NCBI GenBank assembly: GCA_910577325.1
Contig: CAJTMR010000012.1
Coordinates: forward strand, 34,426-98,425
Direction of reading: 5' to 3'
From: an uncultured Parabacteroides sp.
GTDB taxonomy: Bacteria; Bacteroidota; Bacteroidia; Bacteroidales; Tannerellaceae
Length of the DNA stretch: 64,000 bases
Shown: one piece after another, positions 1 through 8,703 of the stretch
Numbering within the stretch: position 1 is the first letter of the stretch
How the letters are laid out: every line of letters begins with the position of its first letter
Position numbers and translations under genes: made by a program
Notes under the pieces: model-generated
What the model saw: only the letters and a program-made list of their open reading frames with translations
Told to the model about the DNA's origin: nothing
The model's database searches: none

Positions 1-537
1 ATATTTCCAGAGTGGGGCGGCATGGAGTGCTTGTTTGATTCGGTCGTTCAGAAGTAATTCTTTTACTTCATCGAGAGTCAGGAGATGGACGCTCAGGTCT
101 TCTGTCTCCTCAAGGTGTTGGACCGTGATCGGTTCGACCTCTGTGGCGAGATAGCAATAAGTCAGGTTGGTGTGGGTACTTGGATTGACGCCTATTACCA
201 TCAGCTCACTCCAATTCCCGTTGCCGTATCCGGTCTCTTCGAGCAATTCCCGCCGGGCGGAGACGAGTGGGGAAGCGTCTTCTTTTTCACAGACACCGGC
301 GCAAAGTTCATAAGCTGTGATGCCCAAACCATGACGGTATTGGCTTACAAATACAAATTTTTGTTCTTTGGTGATTGCGATTACGTTGATCCATTCCGGA
401 TATTCGAATATATAATATTCGGGAATCCTGTTTCCGTTCGGCAATTTCACCTCTTCACGGCGTACGGTAAACCAAGGTCGGTTGGACAGGTATTCACTTT
501 TTAGCACTTCCCATTTTCTGTTTTTCGGAGTTTCCAT
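1..537 (-). CDS. Nudix hydrolase (3' end outside window)
   Basis: Reading the minus strand from an ATG at 537 gives an open frame to the window edge (179 codons, no stop). It contains a Nudix-box core, RELLEETGY, about 95 residues in, preceded by a Gly and acidic residues; the first half of the box looks one residue longer than the consensus GX5EX7REUXEEXGU. Nudix enzymes hydrolyse nucleoside diphosphates linked to another moiety using Mg2+; the substrate cannot be told from this sequence. The layout (strand, box position, hydrophobic start FVFVSQYRHG) resembles the ADP-ribose pyrophosphatase group. It is divergent from the SGNH/MBOAT cassette. The plus-strand open frame across the same bases is a shadow. 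Confidence 0.8.
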   Translation of the reverse strand, partial: METPKNRKWEVLKSEYLSNRPWFTVRREEVKLPNGNRIPEYYIFEYPEWINVIAITKEQKFVFVSQYRHGLGITAYELCAGVCEKEDASPLVSARRELLEETGYGNGNWSELMVIGVNPSTHTNLTYCYLATEVEPITVQHLEETEDLSVHLLTLDEVKELLLNDRIKQALHAAPLWKY

Positions 538-645
538 ATAATATTTTATTGTTGTTGATTTGACTCATTTTGTATAATCGTTTCATCCATGTCTTGTGTC
601 GGCAAATCATCATTTCATGATGAATATATAGATGAAACGGTTGCG

Positions 646-678
646 TTTGTGATAAATTGCGTTTGTTTCGTATCTTTG
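646..678 (+). promoter_or_regulatory. Bacteroidetes primary-sigma promoter for the O-acylation cassette
   Basis: TTTG at 646-649, a 21-bp spacer, then TATCTTTG at 671-678 match the Bacteroidetes -33/-7 consensus (TTTG, TAnnTTTG). Transcription would start near 685, which rules out the longer open frame starting at 657 and supports the ATG at 702. Confidence 0.7.
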
Positions 679-701
679 TGGCTTTGAAAGAGAGGACTTG
701 G

Positions 702-2150
702 ATGAATAAAGATAATAATTTCGGCAGGCTTTTGCTGCTGTTACTGATTGCGTTTAGTATCTGTTTGGGACTTTATTACTTACCGGACCAACTGTTCGGA
801 ATGAAAATAAAAAAAGTTGATTTGTTTTCTGATCTCAGGGTAAAGCCTGAATCCTTGTATATGGATTCCTTGCGTATGCAACTGGAACAACCGGACACGA
901 TTGGGATGGTTTCAGGTACTGTACACGATTCGATCCTGAAAACGACAGGCATTGATTCTGTTGCCCTCGCGTTACGCGATTCGCTTTATACGATTATGTA
1001 CGCAGATAAGGGAGCTGATTCGTTGGGAACACGTATTGAAGATTACTCTGTCGGCCATATCGGCTTGAAGCGGTTTTTTGCCGCTTTAAGAAATAGTAGG
1101 CAGGCTGGCCGACCAGTGCGAGTCGCTTTTTTGGGCGACTCGTTTATCGAAGGTGATATATTGGTGGCTGATTTCCGCTCGGGGATGCAAAGGCTATTTG
1201 GAGGGCGTGGAGTCGGTTTTGTTCCGGTTACATCGGTAGCAGCCAAGTTCCGTCCAACGATTGAACAAAAGGCGGAAGGCTGGACTACTTGGTCTATGTT
1301 GACAGATCGCCATCATCGGTATACGCTTTCCGGAATGACATTCGAACCGAAAGGAAAGAGGTCGTCCATTTCGGTCAAGACAACGGAACGCTATCCGGAA
1401 CTGAAAACGGTTTCTTCCCTCAAGTTCTTGTATGAAAGGAATAGTTGTACCCGGATGGAGTTGGTTTGTAACGGTACACAGGATACGATTCGTGAAATTT
1501 TGGAACCGACATCCGGTATCACGCAATATGAACAAACGGGGACCTTTACGGAAGCTTTTTTCAACTTTGCCGATGCGGAAGGTTTACAGGCTCTCGGAGT
1601 TGCACTTGAAGATGATTCCGGGGTGATTGTGGACAATTATTCGTTGCGTGGTAATTCGGGCATGATCCTTTCGAGGTTGGACAGTACCCGTTGTCGGGAG
1701 TTGAACAAGATACGTCCGTATGCTCTGGTTGTTTTGCAGTACGGGCTGAATATTGTCAGCGACAGTGTTCTCGAGTATGGCTGGTACGTCAAGCGGATGG
1801 AAGAAACCGTACGCCATGTGCGTGTCTGTTTCCCTGATGCCGATATCTTGATGTTGGGAGTTTCAGACAGGAGCCGACAAGTGAACGGGATATTCGAAAC
1901 GATGCCTGCCGTGTTGGCCTTGCTGCACGCACAACGGCAGGTCGCCCGCCGTTCGGGTATCGCTTTTTGGAATGTTTTCGGGGCGATGGGAGGAGAGAAC
2001 AGCATGGTTCGATTTGTAGAGAACAATTGGGCCAGTAAGGATTATACGCATTTGAGTTTCAGGGGAGGAAAAGAAATTGCTTCTGCCTTGTTGAAAGCAA
2101 TATTATTAGAAAAGGAGTTTTATGATGAAGCAGACAAAGTGGCTCGTTAG
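702..2150 (+). CDS. SGNH/GDSL-hydrolase-like protein, membrane anchored
   Basis: A 482-residue protein with an N-terminal hydrophobic segment (about residues 8-27), so probably inner-membrane anchored with a periplasmic body. An SGNH fold is indicated by block I (FLGDSFIEGD, nucleophile Ser about 147), a GLN block III and a C-terminal D-Y-T-H (Asp/His of the triad, about residue 456). The start at 702 is chosen because the longer frame begins upstream of the promoter. The frame overlaps the next gene by 29 bp, which indicates an operon. Together with the MBOAT protein downstream it probably moves acyl (acetyl) groups onto, or off, an exported glycan. Target and direction are unknown. Confidence 0.75.
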   Translation: MNKDNNFGRLLLLLLIAFSICLGLYYLPDQLFGMKIKKVDLFSDLRVKPESLYMDSLRMQLEQPDTIGMVSGTVHDSILKTTGIDSVALALRDSLYTIMYADKGADSLGTRIEDYSVGHIGLKRFFAALRNSRQAGRPVRVAFLGDSFIEGDILVADFRSGMQRLFGGRGVGFVPVTSVAAKFRPTIEQKAEGWTTWSMLTDRHHRYTLSGMTFEPKGKRSSISVKTTERYPELKTVSSLKFLYERNSCTRMELVCNGTQDTIREILEPTSGITQYEQTGTFTEAFFNFADAEGLQALGVALEDDSGVIVDNYSLRGNSGMILSRLDSTRCRELNKIRPYALVVLQYGLNIVSDSVLEYGWYVKRMEETVRHVRVCFPDADILMLGVSDRSRQVNGIFETMPAVLALLHAQRQVARRSGIAFWNVFGAMGGENSMVRFVENNWASKDYTHLSFRGGKEIASALLKAILLEKEFYDEADKVAR

Positions 2151-3522
2151 TCTATTGGCTTGCCAAGTTTTGATGGTTGTCAGTGTTGTCGATGCCAAAG
2201 AAAAACTTCCTGTATCTGCATTAAATGTGGAATTGTGTAGGGACCTTTTTTATCAGGATAAGGATAGTTCTTCGCTCATTCCGCGTCAGGGTCGGGAACT
2301 TGCCGGTTTAGATACGATACCGCTTCCTTCCTGTGCTTATTCGATCGGGAGAGAGGTCGATTCGATCTTGGTGTCCTCGTCATTGCAGCCTTTCTTTGTC
2401 GGTTTGGATTCACTCAGGGCGGGGAAGGATACCGTATTGTCGGTCGTTCATTTAGGAGACTCTCACATACAGGCGGGTTATTATACCGGTAAGGTAATGC
2501 GTCTTTTGCAGGCGCAGTTCGGAAATGCGGGACGCGGATGGATTGCTCCTTTCAAGTTAAGCAAGACGAATGAACCGGACGATTATTTCATCTCTTCTTC
2601 CGTCCGCGAATGGGTGGTGGGACGTTGTATCCAGGCGAGTAAAAAATGTCCTGTCGGAATCGGAGGGATTGGTATTCAGTCCGTTTCACCTTCCATCAAT
2701 CTGGACGTCCGGATAGCGCCTAAGAACGGAGCCGGTTATTCTTTCAACCAAGTGATCTTTTACCGGGGGGAGAAATCCATGCCGATGTTGCCGGTTGGTC
2801 CGCTTAAGGATTCCGTACAAACATCCTTGGCCACGCTCCCGGCTGTCGCAGGTGTTTTAGCCGATACGTTCCGTATATCTTATCCGATAGATACGTTGTT
2901 GTTGCATAGTACCCGAAGGAAACAGGGTACGGACAAGTTGTTGCCGGCTTCCGCCTTTAAGAATGTTTATTACGGTTTCAGCTTGGCAAACGGTAATCCG
3001 GGCATCCTTTACCATTCGATTGGTGTTAACGGAGCGATGTATGTCAATTATACGGATGAAGCCTATATCCGCCAGGTGGCCTTGCTGAAACCTTCTTTAC
3101 TGATTGTTTCAATGGGTACGAACGAAAGTTTCGGGCGTCGTTTCCGTCCGGAAGAATTCGGTGTGCAAGTACGTGCATTCGTTTCCTTGATCAAGAAATA
3201 TATGCCGGAAACAGCTATTCTGCTCACCACTCCACCGGAATGCTATAAGCGGACTTATGTCAATAAAAAACGAACGTATGTCCGTAATGCGAATATACAG
3301 TTTGCCGCAAAGGCTATTGTGGAAGCGGCTCGTAAAGAGGGTGTGGCCTGCTGGGACCTGTTTGCCGCCACGGGAGGGAAGAGTTCTTGCATCAAATGGC
3401 ATAAGGAGAAACTAATGGGGCGTGATCGTGTCCATTTCATAAAAGAAGGTTACCGTGAACAGGGAACTTTGTTGTACCGGGCGCTCATGCAGTCCTATAA
3501 TAGGTTGAATGTTGAAAATTGA
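2122..3522 (+). CDS. Second periplasmic SGNH/GDSL-like protein
   Basis: A 466-residue protein with a signal peptide (MMKQTKWLVSLLACQ..., likely cut near residue 25). SGNH blocks are clear: HLGDSHIQ (Ser about 114), MGTNES (block III, about 330) and DRVHF near the C-terminus (Asp and His of the triad). An ATG at 2125 is an equally possible start. It is the middle gene of a three-gene operon, 15 bp before the MBOAT gene. In alginate- and peptidoglycan-type O-acetylation systems an MBOAT protein hands acetyl groups across the membrane to a periplasmic SGNH transferase; this protein fits that role. Two SGNH partners in a single operon is more than the minimal design. Confidence 0.78.
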   Translation: MMKQTKWLVSLLACQVLMVVSVVDAKEKLPVSALNVELCRDLFYQDKDSSSLIPRQGRELAGLDTIPLPSCAYSIGREVDSILVSSSLQPFFVGLDSLRAGKDTVLSVVHLGDSHIQAGYYTGKVMRLLQAQFGNAGRGWIAPFKLSKTNEPDDYFISSSVREWVVGRCIQASKKCPVGIGGIGIQSVSPSINLDVRIAPKNGAGYSFNQVIFYRGEKSMPMLPVGPLKDSVQTSLATLPAVAGVLADTFRISYPIDTLLLHSTRRKQGTDKLLPASAFKNVYYGFSLANGNPGILYHSIGVNGAMYVNYTDEAYIRQVALLKPSLLIVSMGTNESFGRRFRPEEFGVQVRAFVSLIKKYMPETAILLTTPPECYKRTYVNKKRTYVRNANIQFAAKAIVEAARKEGVACWDLFAATGGKSSCIKWHKEKLMGRDRVHFIKEGYREQGTLLYRALMQSYNRLNVEN

Positions 3523-3537
3523 AAGTTTGAATAGACG

Positions 3538-5097
3538 ATGGATGATTTTATGAATAGAATTGAGGAATATTGGTCTGGGTTTTCGTTTGAGAAATTAGGC
3601 GATATATTGACCTATCACCACAATACGCCGATATTGTTCAGCAGCGGATTGTTTTTCTTCCTTTTTATCGGTTTTCTGATTATTTATATGTCGCTTAGGA
3701 AACACTTGCTGACACGTATTATTTATGTAACGTTGTTTTCCATTTATTTCTATTATAAGAGCAGCGGATTGTTTTTCTTTCTTTTGCTATTTGTCGCGAC
3801 ATCCGACTATTGCATCGCGCGATGTATGGCCAAGACTGCGTCCCGGTGGGGGCGTAAGGCCTGGGTTATCCTAAGCTTGTGTGTAGATTTAGGGCTATTA
3901 GGATATTTCAAATACTTCAATTTTCTTCGCGAGAGCGTGGTTTCTGTCGCTCATGAATTAGGATACCAGATAGGGAATACTTCGTTGCAAAGCCTTACCT
4001 ATCAACCTTTGGATATCTTTCTGCCGGTCGGCATTTCCTTTTTTACTTTTCAGACCATCAGCTATGTAATCGATGTGTACCGGAATAGGATAGAACCCCT
4101 CCGGCGTTGGATCGACTATGTTTTTTATGTATCCTTCTTCCCTCAGTTGGTGGCCGGTCCGATTGTACGGGCACGTGATTTCATCCCGCAGATTTACAAG
4201 ATGCCGGTTGTTACACGGGTGGAGTTCGGGGAAGGGCTTTCCCTCGTCTTGTGTGGACTCTTCAAGAAAACGGTTATATCCGACTATATCAGTCTGAATT
4301 TCGTCGACCGCATATTCGATGCCCCTTTGCTCTATACGGGGATGGAAAATCTGTTGGGTGTGTATGGTTATGCCTTGCAGATCTATTGCGATTTCTCCGG
4401 CTATTCGGATATGGCGATCGGGATCGCATTGCTGTTGGGTTTCCGGTTTAATGTGAACTTCGATTCGCCTTACCAGTCGGCGACCATCACGGAATTCTGG
4501 CGACGCTGGCATATTTCGCTTTCTTCGTGGTTGAAAGACTATTTGTATATTTCGCTCGGAGGTAACCGGAAAGGGAAGATATGGACATACATCAACCTGT
4601 TGATAACGATGTTGCTGGGTGGTTTATGGCATGGTGCTTCCGTCAGCTTTATTCTTTGGGGGGCCTTGCATGGGGTTGCGCTGGTCGTTCATAAATCGAT
4701 GATGAACCATTTTATAGGTTTCAAACCATTAGGATCGGAAATGAAACCTTGGAGAAGGGTGTTGGGTGTCCTGCTCACGTTTCATTTAGTATGTTTCGGC
4801 TGGATTTTGTTCCGTGCCGACTCGATGCAGACGGTAGGTGAAATGCTGACGCAGATTTTCACGAATTTCCATCTGGAGGTATTAACTCAGTTTGTGATGG
4901 GCTATAAAGGTGTGTTCGTTTTGATGGTGGTGGGTTATATCCTGCATTTCATGCCTAAATCGGCTGAAAAAGGGTTCCAGGCGTTTGTCACTCGTTCCCC
5001 CTTGCTTTTGCAGGCGATGATGCTGGTGATTGCGATTTTTGTTGTCGTGCAATTTAAGAGTGCCGGCGTACAACCGTTTATTTACTTTCAGTTCTAA
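3538..5097 (+). CDS. MBOAT-family membrane O-acyltransferase (AlgI/DltB/PatA-like)
   Basis: A 519-residue polytopic protein. MBOAT signatures appear in order: AGPIVRARDF (206-215), YCDFSGYSDMAIG (about 283-295), WRRWHISLSSWLKDYLY (321-337) and GGLWHGAS with the invariant catalytic His at about 365. At least nine hydrophobic segments are visible. Family members transfer acetyl or other acyl groups from a cytoplasmic donor across the membrane to exported glycans. The gene ends the operon with two SGNH genes and converges on the TlpA-like gene. Acceptor and acyl group cannot be told from sequence. Confidence 0.9.
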   Translation: MDDFMNRIEEYWSGFSFEKLGDILTYHHNTPILFSSGLFFFLFIGFLIIYMSLRKHLLTRIIYVTLFSIYFYYKSSGLFFFLLLFVATSDYCIARCMAKTASRWGRKAWVILSLCVDLGLLGYFKYFNFLRESVVSVAHELGYQIGNTSLQSLTYQPLDIFLPVGISFFTFQTISYVIDVYRNRIEPLRRWIDYVFYVSFFPQLVAGPIVRARDFIPQIYKMPVVTRVEFGEGLSLVLCGLFKKTVISDYISLNFVDRIFDAPLLYTGMENLLGVYGYALQIYCDFSGYSDMAIGIALLLGFRFNVNFDSPYQSATITEFWRRWHISLSSWLKDYLYISLGGNRKGKIWTYINLLITMLLGGLWHGASVSFILWGALHGVALVVHKSMMNHFIGFKPLGSEMKPWRRVLGVLLTFHLVCFGWILFRADSMQTVGEMLTQIFTNFHLEVLTQFVMGYKGVFVLMVVGYILHFMPKSAEKGFQAFVTRSPLLLQAMMLVIAIFVVVQFKSAGVQPFIYFQF

Positions 5098-5143
5098 AAT
5101 GACAGGGGAAAGTATATGGGGAAACAGATGTCCGGGCCGGTGA

Positions 5144-5644
5144 TCATAGACTGGCGATAGTTGCGTTGATTTTTCCGACATCCACCTTTTCCGTTTGTGT
5201 CAGGATAATCGTGCCGTCTTTTCCGGCAAGGAATACGCGAGGGATGGTGTTCCCGGCAAAAAGGGAGTAAACTTCCCGGTGTGGATCGGCGAAAAACTCC
5301 ATATCGTATTGATGTTTTCGGAAATAGGTCGTTACTTCCTCTTCGGTTTCGTCGCGGGCGATCAGGAGCACACAGACGGAAGATTTGCTTTTGTATGTAT
5401 TATATAAAGTGGAAATATCCGGCAATGCTTTCTGGCAGTCGGAACAGGTCGTGCTGAAAAAAATAACCAGGACGAATTTATTTTGGAAGTATTTATTTGA
5501 CACCGTCCCGTTCGGATTGGAAATATTAAATTCGGGTAACGGGTCTCCTTCTTGCAAGGCAAAATCGTTGGTAGGCGGCAAGTCTTCGCGGATACAGGCG
5601 GTGAGGGATAACAGGCTGATTATGTAAAACAATAAATATTTCAT
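5144..5644 (-). CDS. TlpA/thioredoxin-like lipoprotein
   Basis: A 166-residue lipoprotein: signal peptide with the lipobox LLSLTAC, then a thioredoxin/AhpC-TSA fold with the CxxC motif FFSTTCSDCQKALP and a cis-Pro region (GNTIPRVF). The active site is CSDC. Such proteins are periplasm-facing thiol-disulfide reductants; the partner is unknown. The ATG at 5644 is preferred over an upstream GTG at 5650, because a TATCTTTG box ends at 5652 and would place the transcription start almost at the ATG. It is convergent with the MBOAT gene, so not part of that operon. Confidence 0.8.
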   Translation of the reverse strand: MKYLLFYIISLLSLTACIREDLPPTNDFALQEGDPLPEFNISNPNGTVSNKYFQNKFVLVIFFSTTCSDCQKALPDISTLYNTYKSKSSVCVLLIARDETEEEVTTYFRKHQYDMEFFADPHREVYSLFAGNTIPRVFLAGKDGTIILTQTEKVDVGKINATIASL

Positions 5645-5651
5645 GACCACA

Positions 5652-5659
5652 AAGATACG
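5652..5659 (-). promoter_or_regulatory. -7 box (TATCTTTG) just before the TlpA-like gene
   Basis: A perfect TAnnTTTG match on the minus strand, only 7 bp from the ATG at 5644, so any transcript would be leaderless or nearly so. No good TTTG -33 box is seen at the usual distance. Confidence 0.45.
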
Positions 5660-5712
5660 GCTCGATTGCCATACTTTGTGGCTTTTTGTATGGTTATTTG
5701 CATATTATCCTG

Positions 5713-5720
5713 TATATTTG
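5713..5720 (+). promoter_or_regulatory. -7 box (TATATTTG) before the GtrA-like gene
   Basis: TAnnTTTG match 66 bp upstream of the ATG at 5787. TTTG sequences lie at 5685 and 5697, but neither is at the ideal 19-21-bp spacing. Confidence 0.45.
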
Positions 5721-5786
5721 TCCTTCGATTTCAAATATCGGAGAACAAAACAGTAAGAAATACATTTGGTCTTACAATATAAAAAT

Positions 5787-6170
5787 ATGGTGCGTGTGAT
5801 GCGGTTTATACTGATCGGTACGCTGAATGCGTTAATTACAGTCTTGATTGTCTGGTTGATGATGGACAAGCTCGGGTGTAACTATATCGCTACCAATATC
5901 ACCGCCTATGTGATTGCGCAGATCAATAATTTCTTTTGGAGCAAATATTGGATATTTTCTTCCCATACCGGCAAGTTCCGCCGCGAGATTCCCCTTTTTC
6001 TGATCGCTTTCGGGTGTGCTTACTGTGCCCAATTCTTTGCTTTGCTGATCATGGTGGAAATCTTCGACCTGAACGAATACCTCGCCCAGTTCCTCGGACT
6101 CTTCATTTATGGAGCTGTCAACTATGTGATGAACAAGAAAATCACTTTCCGATTGACAGTCGGCAATTGA
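5787..6170 (+). CDS. GtrA-like family membrane protein
   Basis: A 127-residue protein with four hydrophobic segments and the GtrA-family pattern: MRFILIGTLNALIT at the start, NFFWSKYWIFSS in the middle and NYVMNKKITFR at the end. GtrA-like proteins are thought to help flip or present polyprenyl-linked sugars for cell-surface polysaccharide modification. The ATG at 5787 is preferred to an in-frame TTG at 5766. It stands alone, convergent with the rhamnose regulator gene. Confidence 0.85.
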   Translation: MVRVMRFILIGTLNALITVLIVWLMMDKLGCNYIATNITAYVIAQINNFFWSKYWIFSSHTGKFRREIPLFLIAFGCAYCAQFFALLIMVEIFDLNEYLAQFLGLFIYGAVNYVMNKKITFRLTVGN

Positions 6171-6232
6171 TGATTTGTGTGAAGTGCGTAGTTTAAATTG
6201 TATCGGATTGTTTTTGTTTCGAAAAGAAGGCT

Positions 6233-7120
6233 TCAGTGTGCCCTTTCCCTGAACTCCGACGGTGTCACCCCTTCTTTCTTCTTGAAGAAGGTGGAGAACT
6301 GCCCCGCATTCTCGAATTTGAGACTGTAGGCTATTTCCGAAATATTCAAGTTGCTGCTGGTAAGCAGTTCCTTAGCCTTCAGTAATTTTTGTTGCAATTG
6401 GTATTGGGTAGGCGATACACCTGTATATTCCTTGAACATACGGCGGAACCAAGAGTAGCCGAGTCCCAGACGGGAAGCTATTTCTTTTGGGGTTAGCGAA
6501 TTTTCTGCCTGTTCTTTCATCAATATGCGGGCTTCGTTGATTTTATCCACTATGTAGGTATTTGTAAAGGAGTTGTTTCTCCTTTTATAATAGACCGTTC
6601 CCAATATATGAAGGACGATGCTCGAGATCATCTCTTGGTAGCCCGTCTTTTCTTGTGAGGCGAATTTCAGGATGTCTTCATACAACCCGACAATCGTTGC
6701 GCTGAGTCCGATATGCTGTAGTGGTTCTTCGCGAGTAAAAAATCGTTTTTCTACGCGTTTGTCGATATGGACACCGCGGAAACCGACCCAGTATTCGTCC
6801 CAGCCCGTCTCGCTGTCGGGATAGTAGCTGTGCCATTCTTCCGGAAAAAGCAGGATCATCGTGCCCGCGTTTATCTTTTGTATCTTGCAGGATTGTGAAG
6901 AGAAGTAGCCGCTTCCCTTTGTTATATAGACCAGTTGGTATTCGTTCAGGATTCGTCCGGTCTGCGGCTTGAAATTATAATTATCCGGATGCTTCGAAAG
7001 AGGATAGTTTCCTTTGGGGGGAATAAACTGGTAGCCGACGGTTGTGACGACAATTCCCCATTCTTCGTCTATCGCACTTATCGTCAGGTATCTTGATTGA
7101 TCGTTCAATTGATTCTCCAT
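6233..7120 (-). CDS. rhaR: AraC-family regulator of the rhamnose locus
   Basis: An N-terminal cupin-like sensor region (YQLVYITKGSGYFSS..., LLFPEEWHSYYPD) is followed by two C-terminal helix-turn-helix motifs of the AraC/XylS type (SLTPKEIASRLGLGYSWFRRMFKEYTG and LNISEIAYSLKFENAGQFSTFFKK, abbreviated). It is divergent from and adjacent to rhamnulokinase, so it very probably activates the rha genes in response to rhamnose; that role is inferred from position. Start choice is uncertain: ATG at 7120 is used, but in-frame ATG at 7153 is possible, and a longer frame to 7261 would run into the kinase gene. Confidence 0.82.
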   Translation of the reverse strand: MENQLNDQSRYLTISAIDEEWGIVVTTVGYQFIPPKGNYPLSKHPDNYNFKPQTGRILNEYQLVYITKGSGYFSSQSCKIQKINAGTMILLFPEEWHSYYPDSETGWDEYWVGFRGVHIDKRVEKRFFTREEPLQHIGLSATIVGLYEDILKFASQEKTGYQEMISSIVLHILGTVYYKRRNNSFTNTYIVDKINEARILMKEQAENSLTPKEIASRLGLGYSWFRRMFKEYTGVSPTQYQLQQKLLKAKELLTSSNLNISEIAYSLKFENAGQFSTFFKKKEGVTPSEFRERAH

Positions 7121-7162
7121 TTCCTCTGTCAGATTTGAAAGGTTTAAAATCATTTTCAAAAG

Positions 7163-7195
7163 CAAAGATAGTAATTTGCCGTTTATTTTTGCAAT
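7163..7195 (-). promoter_or_regulatory. Promoter of the AraC-type regulator
   Basis: On the minus strand ATTG (7195-7192), a 21-bp spacer and TATCTTTG (7170-7163) resemble the Bacteroidetes -33/-7 pair. The transcription start would fall near 7156, which makes the ATG at 7153 nearly leaderless and the ATG at 7120 a normal start. Confidence 0.5.
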
Positions 7196-7221
7196 CATAA
7201 ATCGATCAATTTTGTTGTACC

Positions 7222-8700
7222 ATGAAGAAATATAACTTTTTAGCTTTTGATATAGGAGCAACCAGCGGGCGAGCCGTGCTGGGAACTTTGGTTGGTGACA
7301 AATTTGAAATGCAGGAGCTTCACCGTTTTCCGAATGCGATCATGGAGTTGCATGGGAAATATTACTGGAACATATATCGGTTATATGATGCCTTGAAAGA
7401 AAGCCTTGCGATTTGTGCACGCCGAGGCGTGGTTCCGGACTCTATCGGGATCGATACCTGGGGCGTGGATTTCGGGTATCTGTCGAAAGACGGTACGCTT
7501 TTGGGGCTGCCGCGTGCGTATCGCGACCCTTATACGGATGGTGCGCCGGAAGCGTATTTCCAGCGTATTCCCCGGTCGGAAGTCTACCGGCTTACCGGCA
7601 TACAAATCATGAATTTTAATAGTATTTTCCAGTTGTTCCGGGCTAAGCAAGAAGGCTTCGGGCCGTTGGAGGCTGCCGGAGAGATACTGTTTATGCCTGA
7701 TCTGCTTTCTTTCCTGTTGACGGGCAAAAAGGTTTGCGAATATACGGATGCTTCCACTTCCGGACTGTTGAATCCGGTGACGAAGGAATTCGAAGCATCC
7801 TTGTTGGAAGCGGCAGGGGTAGCTCCCTCTATCACGCGTCCGGTAGTGATGCCGGGGACGGTAGTTGGGGAATTGACCGATGCGCTTGCACGGGAAACGG
7901 GGATCGGTAAAGTGCCGGTCATTGCGGTTGCCGGCCACGACACGGCTTCGGCTGTAGCGGCTGTTCCGGCGGCGGACCGGGAGTTTGCCTACCTTAGCAG
8001 CGGCACGTGGAGCCTTATGGGGATCGAAACGGAAGAGCCGATTATCTCGGAAGAATCTTTCCGGCATAACTTCACCAACGAAGGCGGCATAGACGGGACG
8101 ACCCGTTTCCTGAAAAATATCACGGGGATGTGGTTGCTCGAACAGTGCCGGAAAGAGTGGGAGAAAGCCGGACGCGACTATTCCTATCCGGCAATAGTCA
8201 AGATGGCGGAACGGGCGACGCCTTTCCGTCGTTTTGTGAATCCCGATGATCCGCGTTTTGCCAATCCGCCGAGCATGACGGAGGCGATCGTGGCCTATTG
8301 CCGTGAGACGGGGCAACCCGAACCGGTTGAGGACGATGAGTTTATCCGCTGTATTTTTGAAAGCCTGGCATTCCGGTATAAGGAAGTGCTGGCGCTGTTA
8401 TCCGAAATGGCTCCTTTCCCGATCCGTAAATTGCATGTGATCGGGGGAGGCTCGATGAATAATCTTCTCAATCAGTTTACGGCAAATGTAATTAACATGC
8501 CGGTTGTGGCAGGGCCTTCGGAGGCGACGGCAATCGGCAATTGTATGGTGCAGGCGAGGGCGGCAGGACTGGTAGCCGACCGCTGGGAGATGCGCCGTTT
8601 GATCAACTCTTTCCTTTCGCCGGCTGTCTTTCTGCCGGAAGGCTGTGGCGAGTGGAAAGAGGCTTTTAGGAAATATAAATCTGTAACCTCAAAAATATAA
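7222..8700 (+). CDS. rhaB: L-rhamnulokinase
   Basis: A 492-residue FGGY-family sugar kinase. The N-terminal phosphate-binding motif AFDIGATSGRA (about 8-18), DTWGVDFG, the ATP-site SSGTWS (about 258) and GGGSMNN (about 413) are all present. It phosphorylates L-rhamnulose to L-rhamnulose 1-phosphate. It is the first gene of an operon; the isomerase starts 3 bp after its stop. Context (isomerase, symporter and aldolase following) separates it from fuculokinase. Confidence 0.93.
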   Translation: MKKYNFLAFDIGATSGRAVLGTLVGDKFEMQELHRFPNAIMELHGKYYWNIYRLYDALKESLAICARRGVVPDSIGIDTWGVDFGYLSKDGTLLGLPRAYRDPYTDGAPEAYFQRIPRSEVYRLTGIQIMNFNSIFQLFRAKQEGFGPLEAAGEILFMPDLLSFLLTGKKVCEYTDASTSGLLNPVTKEFEASLLEAAGVAPSITRPVVMPGTVVGELTDALARETGIGKVPVIAVAGHDTASAVAAVPAADREFAYLSSGTWSLMGIETEEPIISEESFRHNFTNEGGIDGTTRFLKNITGMWLLEQCRKEWEKAGRDYSYPAIVKMAERATPFRRFVNPDDPRFANPPSMTEAIVAYCRETGQPEPVEDDEFIRCIFESLAFRYKEVLALLSEMAPFPIRKLHVIGGGSMNNLLNQFTANVINMPVVAGPSEATAIGNCMVQARAAGLVADRWEMRRLINSFLSPAVFLPEGCGEWKEAFRKYKSVTSKI

Positions 8701-8703
8701 ACC

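Noticed and set aside
85..504. Plus-strand open frame of 139 codons at the left edge
   Set aside because: The minus strand of the same bases encodes a clear Nudix protein; the plus frame has no motif.
657..701. Upstream extension of the first SGNH gene
   Set aside because: It lies over the -7 box at 671-678, so it would not be transcribed from that promoter.
7381..8316. Long minus-strand open frame inside rhaB
   Set aside because: Arg/His-rich shadow of a well-supported kinase gene.
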